This document shows positions 54,501-60,859 of a stretch of DNA of 64,000 bases, piece by piece. The notes below the pieces were generated by a model. It did not search any database. It saw only the letters and a list, made by a program, of their open reading frames with translations, and was not told where the DNA came from. The position numbers were made by a program, and so were the translations under genes. Source of the stretch: Candidatus Ribeiella danica (lineage in GTDB: Bacteria > Chloroflexota > Chloroflexia > Chloroflexales > Roseiflexaceae); NCBI GenBank assembly GCA_016717335.1, contig JADKFS010000002.1:186001-250000 (forward strand), given 5' to 3'. Numbering within the stretch: position 1 is the stretch's first letter; every line of letters starts with the position of its first letter.

Positions 54501-55421
54501 GACGCGACCAACTACGGGCTGGCGCAGCTCTACCAGCTGCGCGGGCGGGTCGGCCGCAGCGCGCAGCGGGCCTACGCCTACCTGTTCTACAAGGGCGACC
54601 ACCGCATGACTGCCGAGGCGCAGGAGCGGCTGCAGGCGATCCAGGAGGCGACCGAGCTGGGCGCCGGGTTCCGCATCGCCATGCGCGACCTGGAGATCCG
54701 CGGCGCGGGCAACCTGCTGGGCGCAGAGCAGAGCGGCCATATCGCCGCGGTCGGCTTCGACCTGTACTCGCGGCTGCTCGAGCAGGCCGTGCGCTCGATG
54801 AAGGCGCACCTGGTCGAGACGAACTTTAAGCTGCCTGTGCAGGAAGACAAGGAGACAAAGAGACAAGACGCCAAGGAGACGATCGAGGCAAATGCGGATC
54901 AGCCGGACTCCTTGTCTCCCGGTCTCCCGGCCTCCTTGGCTAAGCGGCGGCAGCCGCAGATCAAGGTGGACGAGAAGGTGCTGATCTCGCCGCTGGTGAC
55001 GCTCGACCTGCCGCTGGACGCCTACCTGCCGCCCGAGTACATCCCGGACGACCGGGTGCGGCTGTCGGTCTACCAGCACATGGCCGAGGCCCAGACGCCG
55101 CGCCAGGTGCGCGACCTGCGCCAGGAGCTGCAGGATCGCTTCGGCAAGCTGCCCGACCCGGCCGACGCGCTGCTGATCTGGCTGCAGATCAAGGCGCTGG
55201 CGCTGTCCGCCGGCATCACCTCGATCGTGACCACGCCCGAGGAGTTCATCGTGCGGCTGCCGGAGGGCACCGCGCTGGACCGCGAGAAGCTGCGGCGCCG
55301 CTTCGGGCGCGACCCGGCCGTGCGGGTGGGCCCGCAGTTCGTGCGGCTCGACCGGCGCTCGCTCGGCGACGGCAAGTGGATCGACTCGCTGACCGGCGTG
55401 CTGGAGACGCTGGCGAAGTAG
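51510..55421 (+). CDS. mfd: Transcription-repair coupling factor Mfd, with six repeat-derived in-frame insertions
   Basis: The 1303-residue protein displaces RNA polymerase stalled at DNA damage and recruits UvrA. The UvrB-like region (about 1-400) has LVSSGEAALRAREDL and EPGELNRRGGIVDIFPPGAD. The polymerase-interaction domain contains GDHVVHIEHGIAVYEGL (about 593-609). The RecG-like motor has Walker A CGDVGFGKTEVALRAAFKA (about 740-758), DEEQRFG and the TRG region; a C-terminal D7 domain follows. Relatives are near 1150 residues. About 172 extra residues at 113-139, 305-327, 401-431, 476-532 and 1111-1144 are encoded by repeats. All helicase motifs are intact. The ATG at 51510 has only a weak ribosome site. 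Confidence 0.95.
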   Translation: MASDLEALLHQLSRHERIAALASELRERPGARLHVAPALTAARPALAAALATLLDRPLLYLVSSGEAALRAREDLCQWLGPDAVLLFPAGDALPYEPMSPGNDVIAGRLGVLRTLNAERRTMKNLSDGDSALSAQRSALVVVAPIKALLQPTLTPAEYAEASVLLRRGDEHSPDELIARWVAMGYRAAPTVEEPGELNRRGGIVDIFPPGADMPLRIEFFGDEIDSLRRFDPITQRSEAQAREAVVGPPHEIPLWRRDLALRRLRALDTAGMRAEARDELAATIERIAQGERFEGRALFAPFFFNDERRTMNDEQQPSSFIVQHSSLLEHLPPGTPVVFSEQILLAQHAAELHHHAEERRRRHVEAGELPPDFPRPYLLWDELLAQAGAAPLVNLSNNDQVIGDRGQGTGDRGQGSDAYNLPPAPYALPPALFVVADLFGGQLKRLVDDIVARLRDGERVVLVTPQAARIQEMVDETLNAKRRTMNEMQEETFSVQRSTFSVEEMAEETLNAERRTMNKTGDQAFSIQRSAFIAVHGSLDEGWRSPELGLTLYSDTEIFGWRQRRPVAERKRKRDRNAEERAAFLRGLKVGDHVVHIEHGIAVYEGLIRRTVGKTEREYLNLRYAEGDRLYVPVDQIDRVSRYIGAGDAAPQLTRLGTQEWERAKRRARAAVQELAQDLLELYAKRQLSQGHAFGPDTEWQRELEDAFPYVETVDQLHAIADVKQDMELVQPMDRLICGDVGFGKTEVALRAAFKAIQDGKQVAVLVPTTVLAQQHFETFSRRLAAFPVKVDMISRFRSAKEQDVILARLARGEIDIIIGTHRLLSKDIHFKDLGLLIVDEEQRFGVRHKERIKQIRANVDVLTLTATPIPRTLHMALAGIRDLSVIDTPPEDRVPIKTYVLPYDEQLIRESILRELDRGGQIYYVHNRVQSIYYVAEKLRLLVPEAEIGVGHGQLEEHQLEKVMLDFFSGKDDVLVCTTIIESGLDVPNANTLIIDDATNYGLAQLYQLRGRVGRSAQRAYAYLFYKGDHRMTAEAQERLQAIQEATELGAGFRIAMRDLEIRGAGNLLGAEQSGHIAAVGFDLYSRLLEQAVRSMKAHLVETNFKLPVQEDKETKRQDAKETIEANADQPDSLSPGLPASLAKRRQPQIKVDEKVLISPLVTLDLPLDAYLPPEYIPDDRVRLSVYQHMAEAQTPRQVRDLRQELQDRFGKLPDPADALLIWLQIKALALSAGITSIVTTPEEFIVRLPEGTALDREKLRRRFGRDPAVRVGPQFVRLDRRSLGDGKWIDSLTGVLETLAK
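51846..51926. repeat. mfd insertion 1 (family C, AACGCTG words)
   Basis: Left array AACGCTGAACGCTGAACGTA; right array CAGCGCTCAGCGCTCAGCGCT, near-complementary. It encodes about residues 113-139 (TLNAERRTM ... SALSAQRSAL) between RLGVL and VVVAPIKALLQPTLTPAE, which are normally separated by a few residues. Confidence 0.88.
52422..52491. repeat. mfd insertion 2 (family C, AACGATG words)
   Basis: Left AACGATGAACGAAGAACGAT; right TTCATCGTTCATCGTTCAGC. It encodes about residues 305-327 (NDERRTMNDE ... SFIVQHSS). Confidence 0.88.
52710..52803. repeat. mfd insertion 3 (family C, GGGGACA heptamers)
   Basis: GGTTATAGGGGACAGGGGAC and further GGGGACA units, then the partly complementary CCTATAACC and CCCTATGCCCTGCCCCCTG. 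It encodes about residues 401-431 (VIGDRGQGTGDRGQG ... APYALPPA). Confidence 0.85.
52930..53108. repeat. mfd insertion 4 (two tandem family C elements)
   Basis: Copy a (52935-53015) and copy b (53031-53105) each have a left AACGCTGAA-type arm and a right TTCAGCGTTCAGCG-type arm. They encode TLNAKRRTMN...FSVQRSTFS (476-502) and TLNAERRTMN...FSIQRSAF (508-532), nearly the same peptide as insertion 1. Confidence 0.9.
54840..54943. repeat. mfd insertion 5 (family C, GACAAGGA octamers)
   Basis: Left GACAAGGAGACAAAGAGACA; right CTCCTTGTCTCCCGGTCTCC. Same word as the STAND gene insertion and the array at 23350. It encodes about residues 1111-1144 (QEDKETKRQDAKE ... PDSLSPGLPASLA). Confidence 0.88.
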
Positions 55422-55596
55422 GGCGAATGCTTGCGGCGCCGGTCGGCATCCGCTCACATTCCGATCCTCTCGAGAGCCTCACGCAGGGCGTCCCTGCCCT
55501 ATAATCTCGGTGGATCCTTCTCCGCGCCTTGATCGATCGCATGTGGCCGTGGTGGGGTGGTGCCAAGGCAAGGAACTCACCCTAGAACGCGCGCCA

Positions 55597-56703
55597 ATGC
55601 ACACACCGCCCGACCGGGACCCGCGCGTCCCCATCCACCTGCTCTCCATGGTGACCGAAGAGGCCGGCGAGCTGCTGCCGGTCGCCCTGCCGATCGAGAT
55701 CGCGCCGCTCGCCCAGCCGGGCGCCGCGCCGGGCACGGTCGCAACGCCGCGCGCCCCTGGCCGGCCGCGCGCCCCCGTCTGGCCGCCTCTCCGCGCGCTG
55801 ATCAGCTTCGGGCTGGGCGCGGCGCTCTGCCTGGCGCTGCTGTGGGTCGCCGCGTCGACGGTGGAGTGGGGCACCGGCCGGCGGATTCTGCCGTGGAGCC
55901 CCTACGGCTCGTGCGGCGCCACGACCCCGGATCAGCTGCCCGCGGAGGTGCGGGTCGGGCTGTACGAGGAGTTCCCCACCCCCTGGCGGCTGGCCAAGCT
56001 GCAGCAGGTCGACTTCCCGGTGACGCTGGCGGTGGCGGCGCCCACGCGCGCGGCCTTCCTCAAGCTGCGCGCCACGATCCTGCATACCTACCCGCAGGTG
56101 CGCGAGGTGCTGTTCTGGCCGCTGCTGGCGAAGGAGGAGGGCTACTATCCCGGCACCTGGTCGGACGCCGACGCGCTGCAGCGGGCGATGCAGGCGGCCG
56201 ACGGCATGCCGGTGCTGTGGGACCTGGAGATGCCGCCGGACCTGGCATACCCCTCGATCGGCAGCTGGCCGCGCAACCTCGCGCAGCTCGACCAGTGGCT
56301 GCGTGCGAGAACCGAGCCGGTGCACATCTGGCGCTCCCACACCTCGATGGGGCTCGACCCGCCGTTCCTGCGGCTGGTGGGCATGCACTTCGACCCGCTG
56401 GACTACCCGGCCGTGTCGCTGCACCTGGACCTGTACGCGGCCGGCGTCGGCCTGCCTGCCGAGCAGATGGCCCGCATCCTGCGCTGCGGCGTCGAGCGCT
56501 ACGGCCAGCGCTTCATCCCGGCGCTCGGCGTCCTCGACGACGGGCACGCCCCGCCCGATCGGTTCGTGCCGATCGAGACGCTGCGGCGCGACCTGCAGCT
56601 CACGCGCGCGGCGGGCGTCTCGGAGGTCTGGCTGTTCGGCGTCAACGGGCTGAGCGAGCAGGTCGTGCGGGCGGTCCACGAGGCGCTGCCGGTCGAGCGG
56701 TGA
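55597..56703 (+). CDS. Single-pass membrane-anchored protein, unknown function
   Basis: The 368-residue product (from the ATG at 55597) has a cytosolic Pro/Ala-rich N-terminus and one membrane helix (LISFGLGAALCLALLWVAAS, about 69-88). A large soluble domain of about 270 residues lies outside. Markers are VGLYEEFPTPWRLAKLQQVD, MPVLWDLEMPPDLAYP, IWRSHTSMGLDPPFLRLVGM and SEVWLFGVNGL. Alternating strand-helix spacing and conserved acidic/aromatic positions suggest a TIM-barrel-like fold, possibly a glycosidase relative, but I recognise no family. GTG 55510 or ATG 55651 are alternative starts, and none has a good ribosome site. Confidence 0.7.
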   Translation: MHTPPDRDPRVPIHLLSMVTEEAGELLPVALPIEIAPLAQPGAAPGTVATPRAPGRPRAPVWPPLRALISFGLGAALCLALLWVAASTVEWGTGRRILPWSPYGSCGATTPDQLPAEVRVGLYEEFPTPWRLAKLQQVDFPVTLAVAAPTRAAFLKLRATILHTYPQVREVLFWPLLAKEEGYYPGTWSDADALQRAMQAADGMPVLWDLEMPPDLAYPSIGSWPRNLAQLDQWLRARTEPVHIWRSHTSMGLDPPFLRLVGMHFDPLDYPAVSLHLDLYAAGVGLPAEQMARILRCGVERYGQRFIPALGVLDDGHAPPDRFVPIETLRRDLQLTRAAGVSEVWLFGVNGLSEQVVRAVHEALPVER

Positions 56704-56714
56704 CGAGGGCCTGT

Positions 56715-56812
56715 GGGGCTTGGGGCTTGGGGCTTGGGGCTTGGGGCTTGGGGCTTGGGGCTTGGGGCTTGGGGCTTGGGGCTTGGGGCTTGGGGCTTGG
56801 GGCTTGGGGCTT
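56715..56812. repeat. Perfect heptamer minisatellite (GGGGCTT) x 14
   Basis: Fourteen uninterrupted GGGGCTT units (98 bases) begin 12 bases after the preceding stop codon. Every unit has a G4 run with a 3-base CTT spacer on the plus strand, so several stacked G-quadruplexes are possible. Confidence 0.97.
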
Positions 56813-56820
56813 GCCGCCGG

Positions 56821-56897
56821 CTGAGGGCTGACGGCTGACGGCTGACGGCTGACGGCTGAACCCTGAACCCTGAACCCTGAACCCTGAACCCTGAGGG
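56821..56897. repeat. Compound heptamer arrays (GCTGACG)n and (ACCCTGA)n
   Basis: GGCTGAC-type units (about 4-5) pass directly into AACCCTG units (about 5), keeping the 7-base register. The array ends 27 bases before the stop codon of the minus-strand DUF218 gene. Confidence 0.92.
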
Positions 56898-56923
56898 TCT
56901 CTCGCCAAGTCGCCAAGTCACGC

Positions 56924-57574
56924 TCACTCGCGGGCGAACAGGTAGACCAGGTAGGCCCAGGACTCGCGCACGACGTAGCGGATCTCCTCAAGCGTGTTGC
57001 CGGAGATCGGCGACGTGCGCGTCGGCGAGCCATAGGCGATTAGCCCGAGGTCGCGCGCCATCTTGAGCGCCCGCAGCATGTGGAACGGGTCGCTGACCAG
57101 GATCACCGCGCCGATGCGATTGGCCCGCGCGATCTCGGCCGTGTTGCGCAGGCTCTCCAGGGTGGTCGTGCCGGTCTGCTCCAGCAGCAGCGCCTCGGGC
57201 GCCACCCCCCGGTCGAGCAGGTACGCCCGGCCGGCATCCGCCTCGGAGGTCGCGTCGCCGGGCCCGACCCCGCCGGTCAGGATGATCTGCCGGACCCGGC
57301 CGCCCTGGTACAGGTCGAGCGCGTGGTCGAGCCGCGCGCGCAGCACCGGCGAGGGGTCGCCGTTCCACTGGGCCGCGCCGAGCACGACCGCCGCGCCGAC
57401 ACGCCCGAGTCCGACCTGCGGCGCGTCGTCGCGGCGCCCCTCCAGGACGATCAGCACGCACAGGACGGCGATCAGCCCGAGGAGGCTGCCGGCGACGAGC
57501 AGCAGGCCGCGCGCGGCGCCGCGCAGATTTCGCAAACGATACAGCTTCTGCATACGCGCATTATGCGAGAGCAT
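56924..57574 (-). CDS. DUF218 family membrane protein (SanA/YdcF/ElyC-like)
   Basis: A 216-residue protein with one N-terminal membrane helix (GLLLVAGSLLGLIAVLCVLIVL, about 24-45) and an extracytoplasmic DUF218 domain. The domain has AAVVLGAAQWNGDPSPVLRARLDHAL, IILTGGVGPGDATSEADAGRAYL, the Glu-rich LEQTGTTTLESLRNT and VSDPFHMLRALKMARDLG. Homologues affect envelope barrier function and peptidoglycan precursor recycling, with unresolved chemistry. The start could be 57574 or 57553; neither has a clear ribosome site. Two heptamer arrays lie just beyond its stop. Confidence 0.88.
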   Translation of the reverse strand: MLSHNARMQKLYRLRNLRGAARGLLLVAGSLLGLIAVLCVLIVLEGRRDDAPQVGLGRVGAAVVLGAAQWNGDPSPVLRARLDHALDLYQGGRVRQIILTGGVGPGDATSEADAGRAYLLDRGVAPEALLLEQTGTTTLESLRNTAEIARANRIGAVILVSDPFHMLRALKMARDLGLIAYGSPTRTSPISGNTLEEIRYVVRESWAYLVYLFARE

Positions 57575-57600
57575 TGAAAAACGCGCAAGTTTGCTATAAT
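57574..57600 (+). promoter_or_regulatory. Extended -10 promoter for the small membrane protein gene
   Basis: TG-C-TATAAT (-10 at 57595-57600) with a TTGAAA -35 at 57574-57579 and a short 15-base spacer. The leader would be about 205 bases and would include a family A element. Confidence 0.6.
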
Positions 57601-57654
57601 GACCCTATCGGGTTGAGTGGATCGGGGCTTCGCCCTATTGGCGTTACCTGCAGA

Positions 57655-57790
57655 CCCTCACCCCCTGGCCCCCTCTCCCAGCGGGAGAGGGAGAATCATG
57701 GCCGGCAGCGCGGTTGCGGCGCAGCCGCAACCGCGCTGCCGAACCGTCTGACCCCCGCCACTGCCAGCGGCGGGGGCAGGGGGTGGGGTT
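57655..57790. repeat. Family A three-hairpin element (copy 8) in a predicted 5' leader
   Basis: Arms CCCTCACCCCCTGGCCCC and GGGGGCAGGGGGTGGGG. Hairpins CCCTCTCCC-AGC-GGGAGAGGG, central GGCAGCGCGGTTGCGGC/GCCGCAACCGCGCTGCC, and CCCCCGCCACTGCCAGCGGCGGGGG. It lies between the promoter at 57574-57600 and the TTG start at 57813. Confidence 0.85.
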
Positions 57791-57812
57791 TTAGCACAGA
57801 AGGAGTTACACC

Positions 57813-58157
57813 TTGAGCAATATTCGGTTCGACTGGCGCTGGGTGGTGGCGATCGGGGTGCTGGTGGTGCTGGCGAACGCCGGCCGGCTGCCCTGGCCGG
57901 CCACTGCGCTGATCGTCGGCGGCGGCGGCATCTGGCTGCTCACGCAGGGCTGGCGCGTGTGGGCGCGCGCGGGCGGCGCGCCGCAGCGCAGCCGCGTGAC
58001 CTACTGGCGCGGGCAGCGGATCGAGGTCGGCCCGACGCGGCGCGGCCCGGCGCTGCCGCGCTGGGGCGACATCGGGCCGGCGGCGATCTACTTTCTGCTC
58101 GGCGTCGTGCTGGTGCTGGCGGCGATCGCGATCGCGCTGCGCGGGCTCGGGATCTGA
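57813..58157 (+). CDS. Small two-helix membrane protein, unknown function
   Basis: The 114-residue product starts at TTG, preceded by AGGAG at 57801-57805 (7-base spacing). It has hydrophobic segments at about 10-45 (WVVAIGVLVVLANAG and TALIVGGGGIWLLTQ) and about 88-110 (AAIYFLLGVVLVLAAIAIAL), joined by a basic loop (RVTYWRGQRIEV). No family is recognised. It converges with the propeller gene, with a 24-base perfect palindrome between the stops. Confidence 0.75.
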   Translation: MSNIRFDWRWVVAIGVLVVLANAGRLPWPATALIVGGGGIWLLTQGWRVWARAGGAPQRSRVTYWRGQRIEVGPTRRGPALPRWGDIGPAAIYFLLGVVLVLAAIAIALRGLGI

Positions 58158-58159
58158 AG

Positions 58160-58183
58160 AAACGTTCGAACGTTCGAACGTTT
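58160..58183. repeat. Perfect 24-base palindrome between convergent stop codons
   Basis: The core is (AACGTTCG) repeated and ending AACGTT, fully self-complementary over 24 bases. It occupies nearly the whole 29-base gap between stops at 58157 and 58187. The octamer word relates it to the AACGTTGG array at 32754. Confidence 0.95.
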
Positions 58184-58186
58184 TGG

Positions 58187-59413
58187 CTACTTTCCCCCCA
58201 CCCACATCCCCAGCGCCCCGTCGGCCTTCTTGGCCGAGGCGCCGGTCGCCACGTCGATCACGTAGACCCCGTCCGCCGCGCCGTAGGCCAGCCGCGACCC
58301 CTCGGGCGACCACGGGCTGAACGAGAACGTGTAGGCGTCGAAGAAGTCCTGCAGGCCGACGAAGGCCAGGCTGGGCTGAAACGTCGCCAGGTCGCGGATC
58401 GCGCCGCTCGCGAGATCGACGACGTGCCAGGCCCGCTGGCCCTGGCGGGCGTACTGCCCATCGTAGGTCAGGTAGGCGATCTGCGTGCCGGCGGGCGACC
58501 AGAAGAAGGCCGTGACGTGCTCGGCCTGGCGCGAGAGCAGCCGCGCCGCCCCGCCCGCGCCGTCGACCAGCTTGAGCGGTCCGAAGCCTTCCACCCCCAG
58601 CACCATATAGGCGATCTGATCGCTGTCCGGCGCGCGGATGATCCGCAGGTCGGCCTGCTCCTCGCGCACCAGCATCTTCGGGTTCGTGCCGTCGGCCGAG
58701 ACGCGCGTGATGTCGCTCTTGATGTCGTCGATCGAGGGCTGGGTGCTGGCGATCGGCGGCTGCGCCACGTAGAAGAGATCCCGCCCGTCGACCGACCAGG
58801 CCGGCGCCTGGAAGAACCCCGGGTCGCTCAGCAACGGCCTGGCCTGATCCTGCCCCGGCTGGAACATGGCGAGATGCCCGCCCTGGACGGCGTGGCCGCC
58901 GAGGTGCAGCAGCAGCGCGGTGCCGTCGGGGCTCCAGGCGAAGAACGAGGGCGAGCCGGCGGCGATCAGCTTGGCCGGCTGCGATCCGTCCGCCGGGACG
59001 ATCTGGGCCGTCAGCTGGCTGCCCAGCAAGAACACCAGGTACTTACCGTCCGGCGACCACGCCAGGTCGATCGGGGTATTCTCGCGGCTGCGGTACAGCT
59101 CTTTGCGCGCGCCGCCGGCCAGGTCGTCTACGACGATCGCGGCCCCGGCGGCGTCGGCGATCACATAGGCCAGCCGCGCGCCGTCCGGGGAGGTGGCCGG
59201 GAAGCTGTAGCCGTCGGTCTTGGCGTTCTCGGCGATCAGGCGCTCGGCGCCATCCTCGCCAAGCAGCCGCACCCTCGTGTCCGCGCCCATGACGACCAGC
59301 TGAACCGGCGCTGAGCGCTGCCGCAGCAGCAGCCAGGCCAGCGCGCCGCCGCCGGCCAGAACGGCCACGACCAGCAGCGGGATCGCAACCCAGAGCACGC
59401 GCCGGATCGTCAT
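58187..59413 (-). CDS. Membrane-anchored TolB-like beta-propeller protein
   Basis: The 408-residue product has one N-terminal membrane helix (VLWVAIPLLVVAVLAGGGALAW, about 6-27) and an extracytoplasmic propeller of about six blades. PD40-like motifs are FPATSPDGARLAYV, LAWSPDGKYLVF, FAWSPDGTALLL, PAWSVDGRDLFYV, FFWSPAGTQIAYL and SPWSPEGSRLAYG. It lacks a catalytic motif; such proteins usually scaffold or bind ligands. The ATG at 59413 has AAGGAGG upstream, which decides the start. Confidence 0.85.
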   Translation of the reverse strand: MTIRRVLWVAIPLLVVAVLAGGGALAWLLLRQRSAPVQLVVMGADTRVRLLGEDGAERLIAENAKTDGYSFPATSPDGARLAYVIADAAGAAIVVDDLAGGARKELYRSRENTPIDLAWSPDGKYLVFLLGSQLTAQIVPADGSQPAKLIAAGSPSFFAWSPDGTALLLHLGGHAVQGGHLAMFQPGQDQARPLLSDPGFFQAPAWSVDGRDLFYVAQPPIASTQPSIDDIKSDITRVSADGTNPKMLVREEQADLRIIRAPDSDQIAYMVLGVEGFGPLKLVDGAGGAARLLSRQAEHVTAFFWSPAGTQIAYLTYDGQYARQGQRAWHVVDLASGAIRDLATFQPSLAFVGLQDFFDAYTFSFSPWSPEGSRLAYGAADGVYVIDVATGASAKKADGALGMWVGGK

Positions 59414-59684
59414 GGGAGCCTCCTTATCCCCCGCTCCCACCGGGGGCGGGATGGTGTTGGCGCTGGGGGTGGAAAGCACTCGTCGGATACACAAGCATAC
59501 GCAGAGCAGGGCGATTTAGATCGCATGCCCGCGGCGCGAATTAGGATGCTACCTCAACGGTTTTACCTTTCTGCGACGTGGTGCGGGAGCAGGGGAGGAT
59601 CGCCCAGCTGTGAACATACTGTCATGCGCAAAACCGACGTTCTGGCGTATGCTCATAGCAGCACCATCAGCGGAAAGGTTGGTC

Positions 59685-60587
59685 GTGAGCAGCATTCGAG
59701 CACTACGCCGCAGCCGAGGTCTTACCCTGATCGACCTGGCCCTGCTGGCCGACATCCCCGCCCGCACGCTGGCCGAGATCGAGCACGGGCTCCAGCGGCT
59801 CGACTTCGAGAGCCGCGCGCGGCTGGCGCGCGCGCTGCAGGTGCCGCCCGAGAGCCTGCGCGGCGGCCCCGCTCGTTCGGGCAGCCCGCCGCCGTGGCTC
59901 CGCCAGCTCTCGCCCGCGCTGCTGCTCGCGCTGACCGGCGCGGTCCTCCTGGCCGGGCTGTTCATTATACAGAGCCCCGCGCGAACCTCGGCCGCGCCGC
60001 CGCGCGGCCTGGCCACGCCCACCCAGCCGGCGCCCACACAGCCCCGACCGACCAGCCAGCTGGCCGCGGCCGCCACCACCGCGTCGCCCAGCAGCCCGAC
60101 CGCCACCGCCGCCTCAGCCACGCCCACCCCGCGATTCACGCTCGCCGCCGACGGGCCGCACGGCTGCCCGCTCGCGCCGCCGGCCGGCCGGGGCGTGCTC
60201 ACCCAGGGGTACGCCGAGGGCACGCACGCCCCGGCCGACGTCTGGGGCGCGGTCGACCTGGGGGTGGACGGCGACGGCGACGGCTTCGCCGAGCCCGGCA
60301 CGACCCAGGGCGCGCAGATCCTGGCCACCATCGGCGGCGTCGCGCTGGTCTACCCAGGGAGCTGGCCGGGCGGCAACTTCGTGCGGGTGGTGAACGAGGC
60401 GGCTGGCTGGAGTGTGGCCTACGCCCACCTCGACGCCATCGCCGTCGCGGATGGGCAGGCAATCGAGGCCGGCGCGACGGTGGGCACGGTCGGCAGCACC
60501 GGCATGGCCACCGGGCCGCACCTGCACTACGAGGTCTGGCACGGCGGCGAGAACGTCGACCCGACCGGGCTGATCGAGTGCGGTTGA
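59685..60587 (+). CDS. XRE-type HTH - membrane helix - M23 peptidase protein
   Basis: The product (300 residues from GTG 59685) has a cytosolic XRE-like helix-turn-helix (IRALRRSRGLTLIDLALLAD, about 4-60) and a membrane helix (LLLALTGAVLLAGLFII, about 82-98). A Thr/Pro-rich linker (about 105-165) leads to an extracytoplasmic M23 domain. That domain has THAPADVWGAVDLGVDGDGD, a Ca-binding-like acidic loop, VAYAHLDAIAV and the zinc motif GPHLHYEV. The first His ligand lies a few residues before the VDL aspartate. M23 enzymes cut peptidoglycan cross-links. Upstream ATGs lengthen the N-terminus without adding homology. Confidence 0.83.
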   Translation: MSSIRALRRSRGLTLIDLALLADIPARTLAEIEHGLQRLDFESRARLARALQVPPESLRGGPARSGSPPPWLRQLSPALLLALTGAVLLAGLFIIQSPARTSAAPPRGLATPTQPAPTQPRPTSQLAAAATTASPSSPTATAASATPTPRFTLAADGPHGCPLAPPAGRGVLTQGYAEGTHAPADVWGAVDLGVDGDGDGFAEPGTTQGAQILATIGGVALVYPGSWPGGNFVRVVNEAAGWSVAYAHLDAIAVADGQAIEAGATVGTVGSTGMATGPHLHYEVWHGGENVDPTGLIECG

Positions 60588-60593
60588 GTGATT

Positions 60594-60845
60594 CTTTTCG
60601 GGGGCGCTGCGCCCCCGGCCCCCCGCCACCCAGCGGGGAGCTGGGGAACCCGCGCCGGTTCCCCAGCCCCCTCCGGCAAAAAAATGCTACCTCAGCTGCA
60701 ATCCTGGTGGCACATGCCCAGCAACATTCCCAGCAGGGCGGGTTGTCACCCGCAGTGTCTGGATTCAGCCGGGCATGTGCGCCAAGCATCGCAAGAGAGA
60801 CAGGATTATTTTGGGGTCCAGGGGCGCAAGCCCCGGCCGGGGTGC
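60594..60845 (+). repeat. Family B structured repeat (copy 7, plus orientation, truncated tail)
   Basis: TTCGGGGGCGCTGCGCCCCC, CCCCCTCCGGCAAAAAAATG, GTGGCACATGCCCAGCAACA, GTCTGGATTCAGCCGGGCAT, ATTTTGGGGTCCAGGGGCGC. The G/C-rich tail is cut short 15 bases before the ABC ATPase stop. No gene is present in 60588-60859. Confidence 0.82.
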
Positions 60846-60859
60846 GGGCCAGCCAGGGA

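Noticed and set aside
53097..55457. 786-residue minus-strand open frame opposite mfd
   Set aside because: No recognisable motif; it mirrors the Mfd helicase coding strand.
56715..56897. CRISPR array or telomere-like end
   Set aside because: Tandem heptamers have no spacers and no cas genes are nearby; AACCCTG resembles telomere repeats only superficially and lies inside continuous chromosome.
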